Positions 36,918-50,110 of a DNA stretch of 64,000 nt are shown here, piece after piece. Every line of letters begins with the position of its first letter. The first letter of the stretch is position 1. The DNA is from Pithys albifrons albifrons (lineage: Eukaryota; Chordata; Aves; Passeriformes; Thamnophilidae). The stretch lies in NCBI RefSeq assembly GCF_047495875.1, contig NC_092479.1, positions 9,570,806 to 9,634,805 on the forward strand, read 5' to 3'. The notes beneath the pieces are model-generated. The model did no database searches, was not told the origin of the DNA, and was given only the letters and a program-made list of their open reading frames with translations. A program made the translations under genes and the position numbers.

Positions 36918-39900
36918 AAAGCTCGACGGCGCGGGCCACGTGCAGGTCCGGGAAAGTGCCATTTTTCAGCCCAGAATTCCGGACGGACGAAGATTGCTGC
37001 CAGGAAAAAAGGGCCAGGACAGAAAGCGATTGCTCCTTTTCTAGGGTCAATAGGGCCCCATCATTGGCACCCGAGAGCCAAAGGCTGCCGCCTTTTCCCT
37101 GGGCGCAAAGCTCGACGGCGCGGGCCACGTGCAGGTCCGGGAAAGTGCCATTTTTCAGCCCAGAATTCCGGACGGACGAAGATTGCTGCCAGGAAAAAAG
37201 GGCCAGGACAGAAAGCGATTGCTCCTTTTCTAGGGTCAATAGGGCCCCATCATTGGCACCTGAGAGCCAAAGGCTGCCGCCTTTTCCCTGGGCGCAAAGC
37301 TCGACGGCGCGGGCCATGTGCAGGTCCGGGAAAGTGCCATTTTTCAGCCCAGAATTCCGGACGGACGAAGATTGCTGCCAGGAGAAAAGGGCCAGGACAG
37401 AAAGCGATTGCTCCTTTTCTAGGGTCAATAGGGCCCCATCATTGGCACCTGAGAGCCAAAGGCTGCCGCCTTTTCCCTGGGCGCAAAGCTCGACGGCGCG
37501 GGCCACGTGCAGGTCCGGGAAAGTGCCATTTTTCAGCCCAGAATTCCGGACGGACGAAGATTGCTGCCAGGAAAAAAGGGCCAGGACAGAAAGCGATTGC
37601 TCCTTTTCTAGGGTCAATAGGGCCCCATCATTGGCACCTGAGAGCCAAAGGCTGCCGCCTTTTCCCTGGGCGCAAAGCTCGACGGCGCGGGCCACGTGCA
37701 GGTCCGGGAAAGTGCCATTTTTCAGCCCAGAATTCCGGACGGACGAAGATTGCTGCCAGGAAAAAAGGGCCAGGACAGAAAGCGATTGCTCCTTTTCTAG
37801 GGTCAATAGGGCCCCATCATTGGCACCTGAGAGCCAAAGGCTGCCGCCTTGTCCCTGGGCGCAAAGCTCGACGGCGCGGGCCACGTGCAGGTCCGGGAAA
37901 GTGCCATTTTTCAGCCCAGAATTCCGGACGGACGAAGATTGCTGCCAGGAAAAAAAGGCCAGGACAGAAAGCCATTGCTCCTTTTCTAGGGTCAATAGGG
38001 CCCCATCATTGGCACCTGAGAGCCAAAGGCTGCCGCCTTGTCCCTGGGCGCAAAGCTCGACGGCGCGGGCCACGTGCAGGTCCGGGAAAGTGCCATTTTT
38101 CAGCCCAGAATTCCGGACGGACGAAGATTGCTGCCAGGAAAAAAGGGCCAGGACAGAAAGCGATTGCTCCTTTTCTAGGGTCAATAGGGCCCCATCATTG
38201 GCACCTGAGAGCCAAAGGCTGCCGCCTTTTCCCTGGGCGCAAAGCTCGACGGCGCGGGCCACGTGCAGGTCCGGGAAAGTGCCATTTTTCAGCCCAGAAT
38301 TCCGGACGGACGAAGATTGCTGCCAGGAAAAAAGGGCCAGGACAGAAAGCCATTGCTCCTTTTCTAGGGTCAATAGGGCCCCATCATTGGCACCTGAGAG
38401 CCAAAGGCTGCCGCCTTTTCCCTGGGCGCAAAGCTCGACGGCGCGGGCCACGTGCAGGTCCGGGAAAGTGCCATTTTTCAGCCCAGAATTCCGGACGGAC
38501 GAAGATTGCTGCCAGGAAAAAAGGGCCAGGACAGAAAGCCATTGCTCCTTTTCTAGGGTCAATAGGGCCCCATCATTGGCACCTGAGAGCCAAAGGCTGC
38601 CGCCTTTTCCCTGGGCGCAAAGCTCGACGGCGCGGGCCACGTGCAGGTCCGGGAAAGTGCCATTTTTCAGCCCAGAATTCCGGACGGACGAAGATTGCTG
38701 CCAGGAAAAAAGGGCCAGGACAGAAAGCCATTGCTCCTTTTCTAGGGTCAATAAGGCCCCATCATTGGCACCTGAGAGCCAAAGGCTGCCGCCTTTTCCC
38801 TGGGCGCAAAGCTCGACGGCGCGGGCCACGTGCAGGTCCGGGAAAGTGCCATTTTTCAGCCCAGAATTCCGGACGGACGAAGATTGCTGCCAGGAAAAAA
38901 GGGCCAGGACAGAAAGCCATTGCTCCTTTTCTAGGGTCAATAGGGCCCCATCATTGGCACCTGAGAGCCAAAGGCTGCCGCCTTTTCCCTGGGCGCAAAG
39001 CTCGACGGCGCGGGCCACGTGCAGGTCCGGGAAAGTGCCATTTTTCAGCCCAGAATTCCGGACGGACGAAGATTGCTGCCAGGAAAAAAGGGCCAGGACA
39101 GAAAGCGATTGCTCCTTTTCTAGGGTCAATAGGGCCCCATCATTGGCACCTGAGAGCCAAAGGCTGCCGCCTTTTCCCTGGGCGCAAAGCTCGACGGCGC
39201 GGGCCACGTGCAGGTCCGGGAAAGTGCCATTTTTCAGCCCAGAATTCTGGACGGACGAAGATTCCTGCCAGGAAAAAAGGGCCAGGACAGAAAGCGATTG
39301 CTCCTTTTCTAGGGTCAATAGGGCCCCATCATTGGCACCTGAGAGCCAAAGGCTGCCGCCTTTTCCCTGGGCGCAAAGCTCGACGGCGCGGGCCACGTGC
39401 AGGTCCGGGAAAGTGCCATTTTTCAGCCCAGAATTCCGGACGGACGAAGATTGCTGCCAGGAAAAAAGGGCCAGGACAGAAAGCCATTGCTCCTTTTCTA
39501 GGGTCAATAGGGCCCCATCATTGGCACCTGAGAGCCAAAGGCTGCCGCCTTTTCCCTGGGCGCAAAGCTCGACGGCGCGGGCCACGTGCAGGTCCGGGAA
39601 AGTGCCATTTTTCAGCCCAGAATTCCGGACGGACGAAGATTGCTGCCAGGAAAAAAGGGCCAGGACAGAAAGCCATTGCTCCTTTTCTAGGGTCAATAGG
39701 GCCCCATCATTGGCACCTGAGAGCCAAAGGCTGCCGCCTTTTCCCTGGGCGCAAAGCTCGACGGCGCGGGCCACGTGCAGGTCCGGGAAAGTGCCATTTT
39801 TCAGCCCAGAATTCCGGACGGACGAAGATTGCTGCCAGGAAAAAAGGGCCAGGACAGAAAGCCATTGCTCCTTTTCTAGGGTCAATAGGGCCCCATCATT

Positions 39901-41075
39901 GGCACCTGAGAGCCAAAGGCTGCCGCCTTTTCCCTGGGCGCAAAGCTCGACGGCGCGGGCCACGTGCAGGTCCGGGAAAGTGCCATTTTTCAGCCCAGAA
40001 TTCCGGACGGACGAAGATTGCTGCCAGGAAAAAAGGGCCAGGACAGAAAGCGATTGCTTCTTTTCTAGGGTCAATAGGGCCCCATCATTGGCACCTGAGA
40101 GCCAAAGGCTGCCGCCTTTTCCCTGGGCGCAAAGCTCGACGGCGCGGGCCACGTGCAGGTCCGGGAAAGTGCCATTTTTCAGCCCAGAATTCCGGACGGA
40201 CGAAGATTGCTGCCAGGAAAAAAGGGCCAGGACAGAAAGCCATTGCTCCTTTTCTAGGGTCAATAGGGCCCCATCATTGGCACCTGAGAGCCAAAGGCTG
40301 CCACCTTTTCCCTGGGCGCAAAGCTCGACGGCGCGGGCCACGTGCAGGTCCGGGAAAGTGCCATTTTTCAGCCCAGAATTCCGGACGGACGAAGATTGCT
40401 GCCAGGAAAAAAGGGCCAGGACAGAAAGCGATTGCTCCTTTTCTAGGGTCAATAGGGCCCCATCATTGGCACCTGAGAGCCAAAGGCTGCCGCCTTTTCC
40501 CTGGGCGCAAAGCTCGACGGCGCGGGCCACGTGCAGGTCCGGGAAAGTGCCATTTTTCAGCCCAGAATTCCGGACGGACGAAGATTGCTGCCAGGAAAAA
40601 AGGGCCAGGACAGAAAGCGATTGCTCCTTTTCTAGGGTCAATAGGACCCCATCATTGGCACCTGAGAGCCAAAGGCTGCCGCCTTTTCCCTGGGCGCAAA
40701 GCTCGACGGCGCGGGCCACGTGCAGGTCCGGGAAAGTGCCATTTTTCAGCCCAGAATTTTGGACGGACGAAGATTGCTGCCAGGAAAAAAAGGCCAGGAC
40801 AGAAAGAGATTGCTCCTTTTCTAGGGTCAATAGGGCCCCATCATTGGCACCTGAGAGCCAAAGGCTGCCGCCTTTTCCCTGGGCGCAAAGCTCGACGGCG
40901 CGGGCCACGTGCAGGTCCGGGAAAGTGCCATTTTTCAGCCCAGAATTCCGGACGGACGAAGATTGCTGCCAGGAAAAAAGGGCCAGGACAGAAAGCGATT
41001 GCTCCTTTTCTAGGGTCAATAGGGCCCCATCATTGGCACCTGAGAGCCAAAGGCTGCCGCCTTTTCCCTGGGCGT
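36918..41075 (+). repeat. 22-unit block between C62T markers
   Basis: 4,158 bp. The left part resembles the 16-unit layout (CCATGTG in unit 3, CCTTGTCCC at about 37,849 and again at 38,040, AATAAGG near 38,753, TTCCTGCC near 39,263). The right part adds about six units, including GCTTCTTTTC near 40,058, GCCACC near 40,303, AGGACCCC near 40,645 and AAAGAGATT near 40,806. It is best read as a 16-unit block lengthened by unequal exchange. Confidence 0.72.
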
Positions 41076-43400
41076 AAAGCTCGACGGCGCGGGCCACGTG
41101 CAGGTCCGGGAAAGTGCCATTTTTCAGCCCAGAATTCCGGACGGACGAAGATTGCTGCCAGGAAAAAAGGACCAGGACAGAAAGCGATTGCTCCTTTTCT
41201 AGGGTCAATAGGGCCCCATCATTGGCACCCGAGAGCCAAAGGCTGCCGCCTTTTCCCTGGGCGCAAAGCTCGACGGCGCGGGCCACGTGCAGGTCCGGGA
41301 AAGTGCCATTTTTCAGCCCAGAATTCCGGACGGACGAAGATTGCTGCCAGGAAAAAAGGGCCAGGACAGAAAGCGATTGCTCCTTTTCTAGGGTCAATAG
41401 GGCCCCATCATTGGCACCTGAGAGCCAAAGGCTGCCGCCTTTTCCCTGGGCGCAAAGCTCGACGGCGCGGGCCACGTGCAGGTCCGGGACAGTGCCATTT
41501 TTCAGCCCAGAATTCCGGACGGACGAAGATTGCTGCCAGGAAAAAAGGGCCAGGACAGAAAGCCATTGCTCCTTTTCTAGGGTCAATAGGGCCCCATCAT
41601 TGGCACCTGAGAGCCAAAGGCTGCCGCCTTTTCCCTGGGCGCAAAGCTCGACGGCGCGGGCCACGTGCAGGTCCGGGAAAGTGCCATTTTTCAGCCCAGA
41701 ATTCCGGACGGACGAAGATTGCTGCCAGGAAAAAAGGGCCAGGACAGAAAGCCATTGCTCCTTTTCTAGGGTCAATAGGGCCCCATCATTGGCACCTGAG
41801 AGCCAAAGGCTGCCGCCTTTTCCCTGGGCGCAAAGCTCGACGGCGCGGGCCACGTGCAGGTCCGGGAAAGTGCCATTTTTCAGCCCAGAATTCCGGACGG
41901 ACGAAGATTGCTGCCAGGAAAAAAGGGCCAGGACAGAAAGCGATTGCTCCTTTTCTAGGGTCAATAGGGCCCCATCATTGGCACCTGAGAGCCAAAGGCT
42001 GCCGCCTTTTCCCTGGGCGCAAAGCTCGACGGCGCGGGCCACGTGCAGGTCCGGGAAAGTGCCATTTTTCAGCCCAGAATTCCGGACGGACGAAGATTGC
42101 TGCCAGGAAAAAAGGGCCAGGACAGAAAGCGATTGCTCCTTTTCTAGGGTCAATAGGGCCCCATCATTGGCACCTGAGAGCCAAAGGCTGCCGCCTTTTC
42201 CCTGGGCGCAAAGCTCGACGGCGCGGGCCACGTGCAGGTCCGGGAAAGTGCCATTTTTCAGCCCAGAATTCCGGAAGGACGAAGATTGCTGCCAGGAAAA
42301 AAGGGCCAGGACAGAAAGCCATTGCTCCTTTTCTAGGGTCAATAGGGCCCCATCATTGGCACCCGAGAGCCAAAGGCTGCCGCCTTTTCCCTGGGCGCAA
42401 AGCTCGACGGCGCGGGCCACGTGCAGGTCCGGGAAAGTGCCATTTTTCAGCCCAGAATTCCGGACGGACGAAGATTGCTGCCAGGAAAAAAGGGCCAGGA
42501 CAGAAAGCCATTGCTCCTTTTCTAGGGTCAATAGGGCCCCATCGTTGGCACCCGAGAGCCAAAGGCTGCCGCCTTTTCCCTGGGCGCAAAGCTCGACGGC
42601 GCGGGCCACGTGCAGGTCCGGGAAAGTGCCATTTTTCAGCCCAGAATTCCGGACGGACGAAGATTGCTGCCAGGAAAAAAGGGCCAGGACAGAAAGCCAT
42701 TGCTCCTTTTCTAGGGTCAATAGGGCCCCATCGTTGGCACCTGAGAGCCAAAGGCTGCCGCCTTTTCCCTGGGCGCAAAGCTCGACGGCGCGGGCCACGT
42801 GCAGGTCCGGGAAAGTGCCATTTTTCAGCCCAGAATTCCGGACGGACGAAGATTGCTGCCAGGAAAAAAGGGCCAGGACAGAAAGCCATTGCTCCTTTTC
42901 TAGGGTCAATAGGGCCCCATCATTGGCACCTGAGAGCCAAAGGCTGCCGCCTTTTCCCTGGGCGCAAAGCTCGACGGCGCGGGCCACGTGCAGGTCCGGG
43001 AAAGTGCCATTTTTCAGCCCAGAATTCCGGACGGACGAAGATTGCTGCCAGGAAAAAAGGGCCAGGACAGAAAGCCATTGCTCCTTTTCTAGGGTCAATA
43101 GGGCCCCATCGTTGGCACCTGAGAGCCAAAGGCTGCCGCCTTTTCCCTGGGCGCAAAGCTCGACGGCGCGTGCCACGTGCAGGTCCGGGAAAGTGCCATT
43201 TTTCAGCCCAGAATTCCGGACGGACGAAGATTGCTGCCAGGAAAAAAGGGCCAGGACAGAAAGCGATTGCTCCTTTTCTAGGGTCAATAGGGCCCCATCG
43301 TTGGCACCTGAGAGCCAAAGGCTGCCGCCTTTTCCCTGGGCGCAAAGCTCGACGGCGCGGGCCACGTGCAGGTCCGGGAAAGTGCCATTTTTCAGCCCAG
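41076..43400 (+). repeat. Transition domain with CATCGTTGG units
   Basis: Units with A19G (CATCGTTGG) occur at 42,544, 42,733, 43,111 and 43,300. The change removes the TGA that normally interrupts the one minus-strand frame, giving two chance minus frames of 178 codons at 42,353-42,889 and 42,920-43,456. GGAAGGAC near 42,275 and CCGGGACAG near 41,490 are single-copy variants. C62T markers stop at 41,075. Confidence 0.75.
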
Positions 43401-44400
43401 AATTCCGGACGGACGAAGATTGCTGCCGGGAAAAAAGGGCCAGGACAGAAAGCCATTGCTCCTTTTCTAGGGTCAATAGGGCCCCATCATTGGCACCTGA
43501 GAGCCAAAGGCTGCCGCCTTTTCCCTGGGCGCAAAGCTCGACGGCGCGGGCCACGTGCAGGTCCGGGAAAGTGCCATTTTTCAGCCCAGAATTCCGGACG
43601 GACGAAGATTGCTGCCGGGAAAAAAGGGCCAGGACAGAAAGCGATTGCTCCTTTTCTAGGGTCAATAGGGCCCCATCATTGGCACCTGAGAGCCAAAGGC
43701 TGCCGCCTTTTCCCTGGGCGCAAAGCTCGACGGCGCGGGCCACGTGCAGGTCCGGGAAAGTGCCATTTTTCAGCCCAGAATTGTGGACGGACGAAGATTG
43801 CTGCCGGGAAAAAAGGGCCAGGACAGAAAGCGATTGCTCCTTTTCTAGGGTCAATAGGGCCCCATCATTGGCACCTGAGAGCCAAAGGCTGCCGCCTTTT
43901 CCCTGGGCGCAAAGCTCGACGGTGCGGGCCACGTGCAGGTCCGGGAAAGTGCCATTTTTCAGCCCAGATTTCCGGACGGACGAAGATTGCTGCCGGGAAA
44001 AAAGGGCCAGGACAGAAAGCCATTGCTCCTTTTCTAGGGTCAATAGGGCCCCATCATTGGCACCTGAGAGCCAAAGGCTGCCGCCTTTTCCCTGGGCGCA
44101 AAGCTCGACGGCGCGGGCCACGTGCAGGTCCGGGAAAGTGCCATTTTTCAGCCCAGACTTCCGGACGGACGAAGATTGCTGCCAGGAAAAAAGGGCCAGG
44201 ACAGAAAGCCATTGCTCCTTTTCTAGGGTCAATAGGGCCCCATCATTGGCACCTGAGAGCCAAAGGCTGCCGCCTTTTCCCTGGGCGCAAAGCTCGACGG
44301 CGCGGGCCACGTGCAGGTCCGGGAAAGTGCCATTTTTCAGCCCAGAATTCCGGACGGACGAAGATTGCTGCCAGGAAAAAAGGGCCAGGACAGAAAGCGA
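43400..44400 (+). repeat. 17-unit-offset duplication, copy 1
   Basis: A run of units with CTGCCGGGA (A147G, first at 43,428), one AATTGTGG unit (about 43,781) and one GGTGCGGG unit (43,923). The same run returns 3,213 bp (17 units) downstream. The edges are estimated to within about one or two units. Confidence 0.82.
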
Positions 44401-46330
44401 TTGCTCCTTTTCTAGGGTCAATAGGGCCCCATCATTGGCACCTGAGAGCCAAAGGCTGCCGCCTTTTCCCTGGGCGCAAAGCTCGACGGCGCGGGCCACG
44501 TGCAGGTCCGGGAAAGTGCCATTTTTCAGCCCAGAATTCCGGACGGACGAAGATTCCTGCCAGGAAAAGAGGGCCAGGACAGAAAGCCATTGCTCCTTTT
44601 CTAGGGTCAATAGGGCCCCATCATTGGCACCTGAGAGCCAAAGGCTGCCGCCTTTTCCCTGGGCGCAAAGCTCGACGGCGCGGGCCACGTGCAGGTCCGG
44701 GAAAGTGCCATTTTTCAGCCCAGAATTCCGGACGGACGAAGATTGCTGCCAGGAAAAAAGGGCCAGGACAGAAAGCCATTGCTCCTTTTCTAGGGTCAAT
44801 AGGGCCCCATCATTGGCACCTGAGAGCCAAAGGCTGCCGCCTTTTCCCTGGGCGCAAAGCTCGACGGCGCGGGCCACGTGCAGGTCCGGGAAAGTGCCAT
44901 TTTTCAGCCCAGAATTCCGGACGGACGAAGATTCCTGCCAGGAAAAAAGGGCCAGGACAGAAAGCCATTGCTCCTTTTCTAGGGTCAATAGGGCCCCATC
45001 ATTGGCACCTGAGAGCCAAAGGCTGCCGCCTTTTCCCTGGGCGCAAAGCTCGACGGCGCGGGCCACGTGCAGGTCCGGGAAAGTGCCATTTTTCAGCCCA
45101 GAATTCCGGACGGACGAAGATTGCTGCCAGGAAAAAAGGGCCAGGACAGAAAGCGATTGCTCCTTTTCTAGGGTCAATAGGGCCCCATCATTGGCACCTG
45201 AGAGCCAAAGGCTGCCGCCTTTTCCCTGGGCGCAAAGCTCGACGGCGCGGGCCACGTGCAGGTCCGGGAAAGTGCCATTTTTCAGCCCAGAATTCCGGAC
45301 GGACGAAGATTGCTGCCAGGAAAAAAGGGCCAGGACAGAAAGCGATTGCTCCTTTTCTAGGGTCAATAGGGCCCCATCATTGGCACCTGAGAGCCAAAGG
45401 CTGCCGCCTTTTCCCTGGGCGCAAAGCTCGACGGCGCGGGCCACGTGCAGGTCCGGGAAAGTGCCATTTTTCAGCCCAGACTTCCGGACGGACGAAGATT
45501 GCTGCCAGGAAAAAAGGGCCAGGACAGAAAGCCATTGCTCCTTTTCTAGGGTCAATAGGGCCCCATCATTGGCACCTGAGAGCCAAAGGCTGCCGCCTTT
45601 TCCCTGGGCGCAAAGCTCGACGGCGCGGGCCACGTGCAGGTCCGGGAAAGTGCCATTTTTCAGCCCAGAATTCCGGACGGACGAAGATTGCTGCCAGGAA
45701 AAAAGGGCCAGGACAGAAAGCGATTGCTCCTTTTCTAGGGTCAATAGGGCCCCATCATTGGCACCTGAGAGCCAAAGGCTGCCGTCTTTTCCCTGGGCGC
45801 AAAGCTCGACGGCGCGGGCCACGTGCAGGTCCGGGAAAGTGCCATTTTTCAGCCTAGAATTCCGGACGGACGAAGATTGCTGCCAGGAAAAAAGGGCCAG
45901 GACAGAAAGCCATTGCTCCTTTTCTAGGGTCAATAGGGCCCCATCATTGGCACCTGAGAGCCAAAGGCTGCCGCCTTTTCCCTGGGCGCAAAGCTCGACG
46001 GCGCGGGCCACGTGCAGGTCCGGGAAAGTGCCATTTTTCAGCCCAGAATTCCGGACGGACGAAGATTGCTGCCAGGAAAAAAGGGCCAGGACAGAAAGCG
46101 ATTGCTCCTTTTCTAGGGTCAATAGGGCCCCAACATTGGCACCTGAGAGCCAAAGGCTGCCGCCTTTTCCCTGGGCGCAAAGCTCGACGGCGCGGGCCAC
46201 GTGCAGGTCCGGGAAAGTGCCATTTTTCAGCCCAGAATTCCGGACGGACGAAGATTCCTGCCAGGAAAAGAGGGCCAGGACAGAAAGCCATTGCTCCTTT
46301 TCTAGGGTCAATAGGGCCCCATCATTGGCA
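44400..46330 (+). repeat. 20-unit-offset duplication, copy 1
   Basis: Landmarks in order: GAAAAGAGG (44,569), AGACTTCCGG (about 45,480), GCCGTCTTTT with CAGCCTAGAA (about 45,785-45,855), CCAACATTGG (about 46,132) and GAAAAGAGG (46,270). All recur 3,780 bp downstream. Confidence 0.84.
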
Positions 46331-46599
46331 CCTGAGAGCCAAAGGCTGCCGCCTTTTCCCTGGGCGCAAAGCTCGACGGCGCGGGCCACGTGCAGGTCCG
46401 GGAAAGTGCCATTTTTCAGCCCAGAATTCCGGACGGACGAAGATTGCTGCCAGGAAAAAAGGGCCAGGACAGAAAGCCATTGCTCCTTTTCTAGGGTCAA
46501 TAGGGCCCCATCATTGGCACCTGAGAGCCAAAGGCTGCCGCCTTTTCCCTGGGCGCAAAGCTCGACGGCGCGGGCCACGTGCAGGTCCGGGAAAGTGCC

Positions 46600-47600
46600 A
46601 TTTTTCAGCCCAGAATTCCGGACGGACGAAGATTGCTGCCGGGAAAAAAGGGCCAGGACAGAAAGCCATTGCTCCTTTTCTAGGGTCAATAGGGCCCCAT
46701 CATTGGCACCTGAGAGCCAAAGGCTGCCGCCTTTTCCCTGGGCGCAAAGCTCGACGGCGCGGGCCACGTGCAGGTCCGGGAAAGTGCCATTTTTCAGCCC
46801 AGAATTCCGGACGGACGAAGATTGCTGCCGGGAAAAAAGGGCCAGGACAGAAAGCGATTGCTCCTTTTCTAGGGTCAATAGGGCCCCATCATTGGCACCT
46901 GAGAGCCAAAGGCTGCCGCCTTTTCCCTGGGCGCAAAGCTCGACGGCGCGGGCCACGTGCAGGTCCGGGAAAGTGCCATTTTTCAGCCCAGAATTGTGGA
47001 CGGACGAAGATTGCTGCCGGGAAAAAAGGGCCAGGACAGAAAGCGATTGCTCCTTTTCTAGGGTCAATAGGGCCCCATCATTGGCACCTGAGAGCCAAAG
47101 GCTGCCGCCTTTTCCCTGGGCGCAAAGCTCGACGGTGCGGGCCACGTGCAGGTCCGGGAAAGTGCCATTTTTCAGCCCAGAATTCCGGACGGACGAAGAT
47201 TGCTGCCGGGAAAAAAGGGCCAGGACAGAAAGCCATTGCTCCTTTTCTAGGGTCAATAGGGCCCCATCATTGGCACCTGAGAGCCAAAGGCTGCCGCCTT
47301 TTCCCTGGGCGCAAAGCTCGACGGCGCGGGCCACGTGCAGGTCCGGGAAAGTGCCATTTTTCAGCCCAGACTTCCGGACGGACGAAGATTGCTGCCAGGA
47401 AAAAAGGGCCAGGACAGAAAGCGATTGCTCCTTTTCTAGGGTCAATAGGGCCCCATCATTGGCACCTGAGAGCCAAAGGCTGCCGCCTTTTCCCTGGGCG
47501 CAAAGCTCGACGGCGCGGGCCACGTGCAGGTCCGGGAAAGTGCCATTTTTCAGCCCAGAATTCCGGACGGACGAAGATTGCTGCCAGGAAAAAAGGGCCA
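46600..47600 (+). repeat. 17-unit-offset duplication, copy 2
   Basis: Matches 43,400-44,400: A147G run from 46,641, AATTGTGG at about 46,994 and GGTGCGGG at 47,136, all at an offset of 3,213 bp. One visible difference is the unit after GGTGCGGG: AGATTTCCGG in copy 1 and AGAATTCCGG here. Confidence 0.82.
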
Positions 47601-48179
47601 GGACAGAAAGCGATTGCTCCTTTTCTAGGGTCAATAGGGCCCCATCATTGGCACCTGAGAGCCAAAGGCTGCCGCCTTTTCCCTGGGCGCAAAGCTCGAC
47701 GGCGCGGGCCACGTGCAGGTCCGGGAAAGTGCCATTTTTCAGCCCAGAATTCCGGACGGACGAAGATTGCTGCCAGGAAAAAAGGGCCAGGACAGAAAGC
47801 CATTGCTCCTTTTCTAGGGTCAATAGGGCCCCATCATTGGCACCTGAGAGCCAAAGGCTGCCGCCTTTTCCCTGGGCGCAAAGCTCGACGGCGCGGGCCA
47901 CGTGCAGGTCCGGGAAAGTGCCATTTTTCAGCCTAGAATTCCGGACGGACGAAGATTGCTGCCAGGAAAAAAGGGCCAGGACAGAAAGCCATTGCTCCTT
48001 TTCTAGGGTCAATAGGGCCCCATCATTGGCACCTGAGAGCCAAAGGCTGCCGCCTTTTCCCTGGGCGCAAAGCTCGACGGCGCGGGCCACGTGCAGGTCC
48101 GGGAAAGTGCCATTTTTCAGCCCAGAATTCCGGACGGACGAAGATTGCTGCCAGGAAAAAAGGGCCAGGACAGAAAGCG

Positions 48180-50110
48180 ATTGCTCCTTTTCTAGGGTCA
48201 ATAGGGCCCCATCATTGGCACCTGAGAGCCAAAGGCTGCCGCCTTTTCCCTGGGCGCAAAGCTCGACGGCGCGGGCCACGTGCAGGTCCGGGAAAGTGCC
48301 ATTTTTCAGCCCAGAATTCCGGACGGACGAAGATTCCTGCCAGGAAAAGAGGGCCAGGACAGAAAGCCATTGCTCCTTTTCTAGGGTCAATAGGGCCCCA
48401 TCATTGGCACCTGAGAGCCAAAGGCTGCCGCCTTTTCCCTGGGCGCAAAGCTCGACGGCGCGGGCCACGTGCAGGTCCGGGAAAGTGCCATTTTTCAGCC
48501 CAGAATTGCGGACGGACGAAGATTGCTGCCAGGAAAAAAGGGCCAGGACAGAAAGCCATTGCTCCTTTTCTAGGGTCAATAGGGCCCCATCATTGGCACC
48601 TGAGAGCCAAAGGCTGCCGCCTTTTCCCTGGGCGCAAAGCTCGACGGCGCGGGCCACGTGCAGGTCCGGGAAAGTGCCATTTTTCAGCCCAGAATTCCGG
48701 ACGGACGAAGATTGCTGCCAGGAAAAAAGGGCCAGGACAGAAAGCCATTGCTCCTTTTCTAGGGTCAATAGGGCCCCATCATTGGCACCTGAGAGCCAAA
48801 GGCTGCCGCCTTTTCCCTGGGCGCAAAGCTCGACGGCGCGGGCCACGTGCAGGTCCGGGAAAGTGCCATTTTTCAGCCCAGAATTCCGGACGGACGAAGA
48901 TTGCTGCCAGGAAAAAAGGGCCAGGACAGAAAGCGATTGCTCCTTTTCTAGGGTCAATAGGGCCCCATCATTGGCACCTGAGAGCCAAAGGCTGCCGCCT
49001 TTTCCCTGGGCGCAAAGCTCGACGGCGCGGGCCACGTGCAGGTCCGGGAAAGTGCCATTTTTCAGCCCAGAATTCCGGACGGACGAAGATTGCTGCCAGG
49101 AAAAAAGGGCCAGGACAGAAAGCGATTGCTCCTTTTCTAGGGTCAATAGGGCCCCATCATTGGCACCTGAGAGCCAAAGGCTGCCGCCTTTTCCCTGGGC
49201 GCAAAGCTCGACGGCGCGGGCCACGTGCAGGTCCGGGAAAGTGCCATTTTTCAGCCCAGACTTCCGGACGGACGAAGATTGCTGCCAGGAAAAAAGGGCC
49301 AGGACAGAAAGCCATTGCTCCTTTTCTAGGGTCAATAGGGCCCCATCATTGGCACCTGAGAGCCAAAGGCTGCCGCCTTTTCCCTGGGCGCAAAGCTCGA
49401 CGGCGCGGGCCACGTGCAGGTCCGGGAAAGTGCCATTTTTCAGCCCAGAATTCCGGACGGACGAAGATTGCTGCCAGGAAAAAAGGGCCAGGACAGAAAG
49501 CGATTGCTCCTTTTCTAGGGTCAATAGGGCCCCATCATTGGCACCTGAGAGCCAAAGGCTGCCGTCTTTTCCCTGGGCGCAAAGCTCGACGGCGCGGGCC
49601 ACGTGCAGGTCCGGGAAAGTGCCATTTTTCAGCCTAGAATTCCGGACGGACGAAGATTGCTGCCAGGAAAAAAGGGCCAGGACAGAAAGCCATTGCTCCT
49701 TTTCTAGGGTCAATAGGGCCCCATCATTGGCACCTGAGAGCCAAAGGCTGCCGCCTTTTCCCTGGGCGCAAAGCTCGACGGCGCGGGCCACGTGCAGGTC
49801 CGGGAAAGTGCCATTTTTCAGCCCAGAATTCCGGACGGACGAAGATTGCTGCCAGGAAAAAAGGGCCAGGACAGAAAGCGATTGCTCCTTTTCTAGGGTC
49901 AATAGGGCCCCAACATTGGCACCTGAGAGCCAAAGGCTGCCGCCTTTTCCCTGGGCGCAAAGCTCGACGGCGCGGGCCACGTGCAGGTCCGGGAAAGTGC
50001 CATTTTTCAGCCCAGAATTCCGGACGGACGAAGATTCCTGCCAGGAAAAGAGGGCCAGGACAGAAAGCCATTGCTCCTTTTCTAGGGTCAATAGGGCCCC
50101 ATCATTGGCA
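48180..50110 (+). repeat. 20-unit-offset duplication, copy 2
   Basis: Carries the landmarks of 44,400-46,330 at +3,780 bp: 48,349, about 49,260, about 49,565-49,635, about 49,912 and 50,050. It differs by AATTGCGG near 48,508 and by TTGCTGCC instead of TTCCTGCC near 48,714. Confidence 0.84.

Noticed and set aside
27999..45857. Open frame of 5,952 codons and many other forward frames of 100-3,450 codons
   Set aside because: 189 is divisible by 3 and the consensus has no stop in two forward frames, so open frames are automatic. Apparent starts are GTG or TTG inside the repeat, not ATG with context, and variants include stops at many units. Both frames show amino-acid-changing substitutions without restraint. 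No known domain is seen.
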